Below, piece after piece: positions 62,315 through 64,000 of a stretch of 64,000 nucleotides of DNA. Position 1 is the first letter of the stretch. Each line of letters starts with the position of its first letter. The position numbers and the translations under genes are program-made. Source of the DNA: DATAES01 sp963802415. GTDB lineage: Bacteria > Actinomycetota > Acidimicrobiia > Acidimicrobiales > JACDCH01. The DNA is taken from the NCBI GenBank assembly GCA_963802415.1, contig CAWDIH010000001.1, positions 2,046,001 to 2,110,000 on the forward strand, written 5' to 3'. The notes under the pieces are model-generated. The model made no database searches and was not told the DNA's origin. It worked only from the letters and a program-made list of their open reading frames with translations.

Positions 62315-63259
62315 TCAGGATGAGTGGGCGGCGACACCGCCGGCACGATTTGCCGGATAGAGCAGGTCGCCGCTGGTCTCGGTGCCGTCGTCGAACAGCC
62401 CGACGATGTTGTCCGGCATGGGCTCGAAGTCAGATGCCCGGATGAAGTCACGGATCGACGATCCGGAGCATTCGATGTCGACGTTGGGTGCGCCCCGTCC
62501 GAGTTCGATGTCGCCGATGTGCACGGTGCGGAAGTCGATCGAGAAGCGGGTACGGCCTGAGTGGTTGGGGACGCTGGAGTGCAGATGCTGACCGGAGAAC
62601 TCGATCACGCCGCCGACGTCAGGGACGAGCACGAGCGGGTTGCGCAGGTCGAGTTCTTCGACCGGCCCCGGGAGCGGCCGCGACTCGGAGCCGACGTTGG
62701 ACGCCGCTGACGCCCGGAACTTGCTGTTCCACTCGTAGTAGTTGTAATGGCTGGACGTGTTCGGGACCGCTGTGGCGAAGTAGTCCTGATGGAAGGCCAT
62801 GGCGTTGCCGGCCACGATGGGGTAGACGGGCAGCCAGAAGTTCAGCTGGCTGGACGGCGCCGAATACCAGGTATCGCGGTGGGGATGCCATGCATAAGCG
62901 ATGCCAGTCGTCAGGTAGCCGTCACTGGTTGAGGTCCGCAGCCGGGGAACGTCGAAGTACGTGAGATCGAGATCACAGCCGCGCCGCTCCAGGATCGCCC
63001 GCAGGAACACCTTCGATTCCTGATGGTGGATGAACCGAGGCTTGAGTTCGGACAGGATCTCGACATAGCGGGCAAGCGGCAGCTCCGCCTGCGCGCGTTC
63101 GGGATCGAGGTCCCCGAACCCTTCCTCCACGAGCCGGCGGGTGAACTCCGTGAACGAAACCGTGGCCCGGTCGGGCGACGACACGAAGATGTCGCCACGA
63201 TAGAGAGCCGAACGCCGCACGTCGTCCGCGACCCTCGAGTCGCAGTGCACTGAGGTCAA
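62315..63259 (-). CDS. 2-oxoglutarate/Fe(II)-dependent oxygenase (phytanoyl-CoA-dioxygenase-like)
   Basis: A 314-residue double-stranded beta-helix oxygenase. Iron ligands are in AWHPHRDTWYSAPSSQ (His127, Asp129) and the distal GGVIEFSGQHLHSSVPNHSG (His225 or His227), with the oxoglutarate-binding Arg in GRTRFSIDF (about 236-238). Such enzymes hydroxylate unactivated carbons of sugars, lipids or peptides. It lies 13 bases downstream of the SDR stop on the same strand, so the pair could act together. Start TTG 63259 with GGGAG upstream; a GTG four codons in is an alternative. About 186 bases without a gene precede the glycosyltransferase. Confidence 0.8.
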   Translation of the reverse strand: MTSVHCDSRVADDVRRSALYRGDIFVSSPDRATVSFTEFTRRLVEEGFGDLDPERAQAELPLARYVEILSELKPRFIHHQESKVFLRAILERRGCDLDLTYFDVPRLRTSTSDGYLTTGIAYAWHPHRDTWYSAPSSQLNFWLPVYPIVAGNAMAFHQDYFATAVPNTSSHYNYYEWNSKFRASAASNVGSESRPLPGPVEELDLRNPLVLVPDVGGVIEFSGQHLHSSVPNHSGRTRFSIDFRTVHIGDIELGRGAPNVDIECSGSSIRDFIRASDFEPMPDNIVGLFDDGTETSGDLLYPANRAGGVAAHSS

Positions 63260-63272
63260 CTCCGTACTCCCT

Positions 63273-64000
63273 TCAGCTCTTCTGCATCGGTCTGACCGAG
63301 ATCTCGGTGACTTCCGCAGTGCGGGGGATGGTCAGCGCAGCGTGTACGACCTCGGCGACGTCGTCGGCCTGCATGAGACGTTCCGGGCAGTACGGCTTTC
63401 CCTCGCCCTCGTGGATGGCGTGCTGGCGGGGGGATGCGGTGCGACCGGGGTGCACAACCGTGACCCGGATCCCGTCCCGGTTCACCTCGGCGCGCAGGCT
63501 GTCGGCGAACGCTCGCACGGCGTGCTGTGTCGCGGAGAACTGGCCGGCGCCGGGGTTGGCGCTCTTGCCGGCGCTCGAGTTGATGAAGACGATCTGGCCA
63601 CGGGCCGCCCGCAGCAGCGGGAGGCAGGCTCGGGTGAGTGCGTACGGTGCGACGACGTTGGCGGAGAGCTGCTCTTCGAACTCGTCTTCCGTGGCGTTCT
63701 CGGTCGTTCCCAGGTGGATCACGCCCGCGTTGTTCACGAGGACGTCGACGGAGCCATGCGCAACGCGTAGCGCGTCGACGAGCTCTGCTCTCGCGTCTCG
63801 GTCCGTGAGGTCCGCGGGGCAGGGGCGAGCGAGCCCGCCGATGCGGTCCGCCGCCTCCTGTAGGGGGGTGGCACGCCGCCCAACCATCCACACCTCCATA
63901 CCGGCGTTCGCCAGCCGGCACGCGATTGCGTAGCCGATACCCTGGCCGGCTCCCGTGACGACCGCCACTCGGCCTGCCGGCGCGTCGGCCGGCTCGGTGG
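63273..64000 (-). CDS. Short-chain dehydrogenase-like protein lacking catalytic Tyr and Lys (5' end probably beyond window)
   Basis: At least 231 residues of an SDR. The cofactor motif is VAVVTGAGQGIGYAIACRLA; NNAG is in DVLVNNAGVIHLG, and the catalytic Ser is in IVFINSSAGKS. The YxxxK is replaced: the segment reads GQFSATQHAVRAFAD, with Phe and Gln at the Tyr and Lys positions (residues 144 and 148 counting from GTG 63968; codon TTC read on the minus strand). It therefore cannot use the normal SDR proton relay and may be a binding or regulatory protein, or use another chemistry. The frame is open to the window end, and residues before VAVVTGAG (ADAPAGR) look like the normal SDR lead-in, so the true start may lie outside. 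Confidence 0.75.
   Translation of the reverse strand, partial: TEPADAPAGRVAVVTGAGQGIGYAIACRLANAGMEVWMVGRRATPLQEAADRIGGLARPCPADLTDRDARAELVDALRVAHGSVDVLVNNAGVIHLGTTENATEDEFEEQLSANVVAPYALTRACLPLLRAARGQIVFINSSAGKSANPGAGQFSATQHAVRAFADSLRAEVNRDGIRVTVVHPGRTASPRQHAIHEGEGKPYCPERLMQADDVAEVVHAALTIPRTAEVTEISVRPMQKS

Overview
High-GC chromosomal DNA (most coding stretches look like 65-70% G+C), with frequent GTG/TTG starts, short ATGA/TTGA overlaps and a gene set typical of Actinobacteria. The mixture of cyclase/hydrolase regulators, PaaX, a benzoyl-CoA (box) pathway and DUF4242/DUF5996 proteins suggests an environmental actinobacterium, perhaps Acidimicrobiia-like; that lineage call is inference from gene content only. 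No tRNA, rRNA, CRISPR array, phage gene or intact insertion sequence was seen.

Layout. 1-6 kb: the end of an alpha/beta-hydrolase/class III cyclase protein, an ABC-2 exporter pair and two tandem CorA transporters. 6-12.7 kb: an NmrA-like reductase, a formylglycine-generating enzyme (FGE) with both active-site cysteines, small proteins, and a damaged BTAD/hydrolase/cyclase regulator. 12.8-25 kb: a split LuxR-type ATPase regulator divergent from a 1691-residue secreted Ig/cadherin-like repeat protein, a duplicated muconolactone-isomerase-like protein, and a lipoprotein joining a pectinacetylesterase-like domain to RCC1 repeats. 25-34.6 kb: single-gene metabolic and detoxification functions (DHFR-like proteins, GNAT, sulfotransferase, hydrolase, PPOX, ABM, aminoglycoside phosphotransferase-like, HAD, DUF5996, double left-handed beta-helix protein, NiCoT-type transporter). 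34.6-44.1 kb: palindromic repeat elements flank an aromatic-degradation island: PaaX regulator divergent from boxC-boxB-benzoate:CoA ligase, then an FAD monooxygenase, a FAH-family hydrolase, a P450 and a glyoxalase-fold protein. 44.4-45.7 kb: an ECF sigma factor with a partner protein. 45.9-64 kb: a glycan/sugar-modification cluster: glycosyltransferases including a GT2-GT26 fusion, sugar C-methyltransferase, sugar nucleotidyltransferase, PIG-L-like deacetylase, ATP-grasp, flavin oxidoreductase, epimerase, a duplicated Cys-rich protein, two paralogous exported barrel-like proteins, a TylF-type O-methyltransferase, a 2OG-Fe(II) oxygenase and an SDR lacking its catalytic Tyr and Lys.

How they work together. 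The box genes would activate benzoate to benzoyl-CoA, epoxidise it and cleave the ring, with PaaX sensing an aryl-CoA; boxA and the boxD aldehyde dehydrogenase are not in the window. The last 18 kb probably makes, methylates and exports a surface polysaccharide or glycolipid and contains two exported proteins that may act on it.

Caution: about ten genes are interrupted by apparent frameshifts, several in homopolymer or GC-dinucleotide runs. Many are probably sequence errors, so these entries describe the joined gene and give the breakpoint. The BTAD/hydrolase/cyclase gene (9.2-11.2 kb) is the best candidate for a genuine pseudogene.
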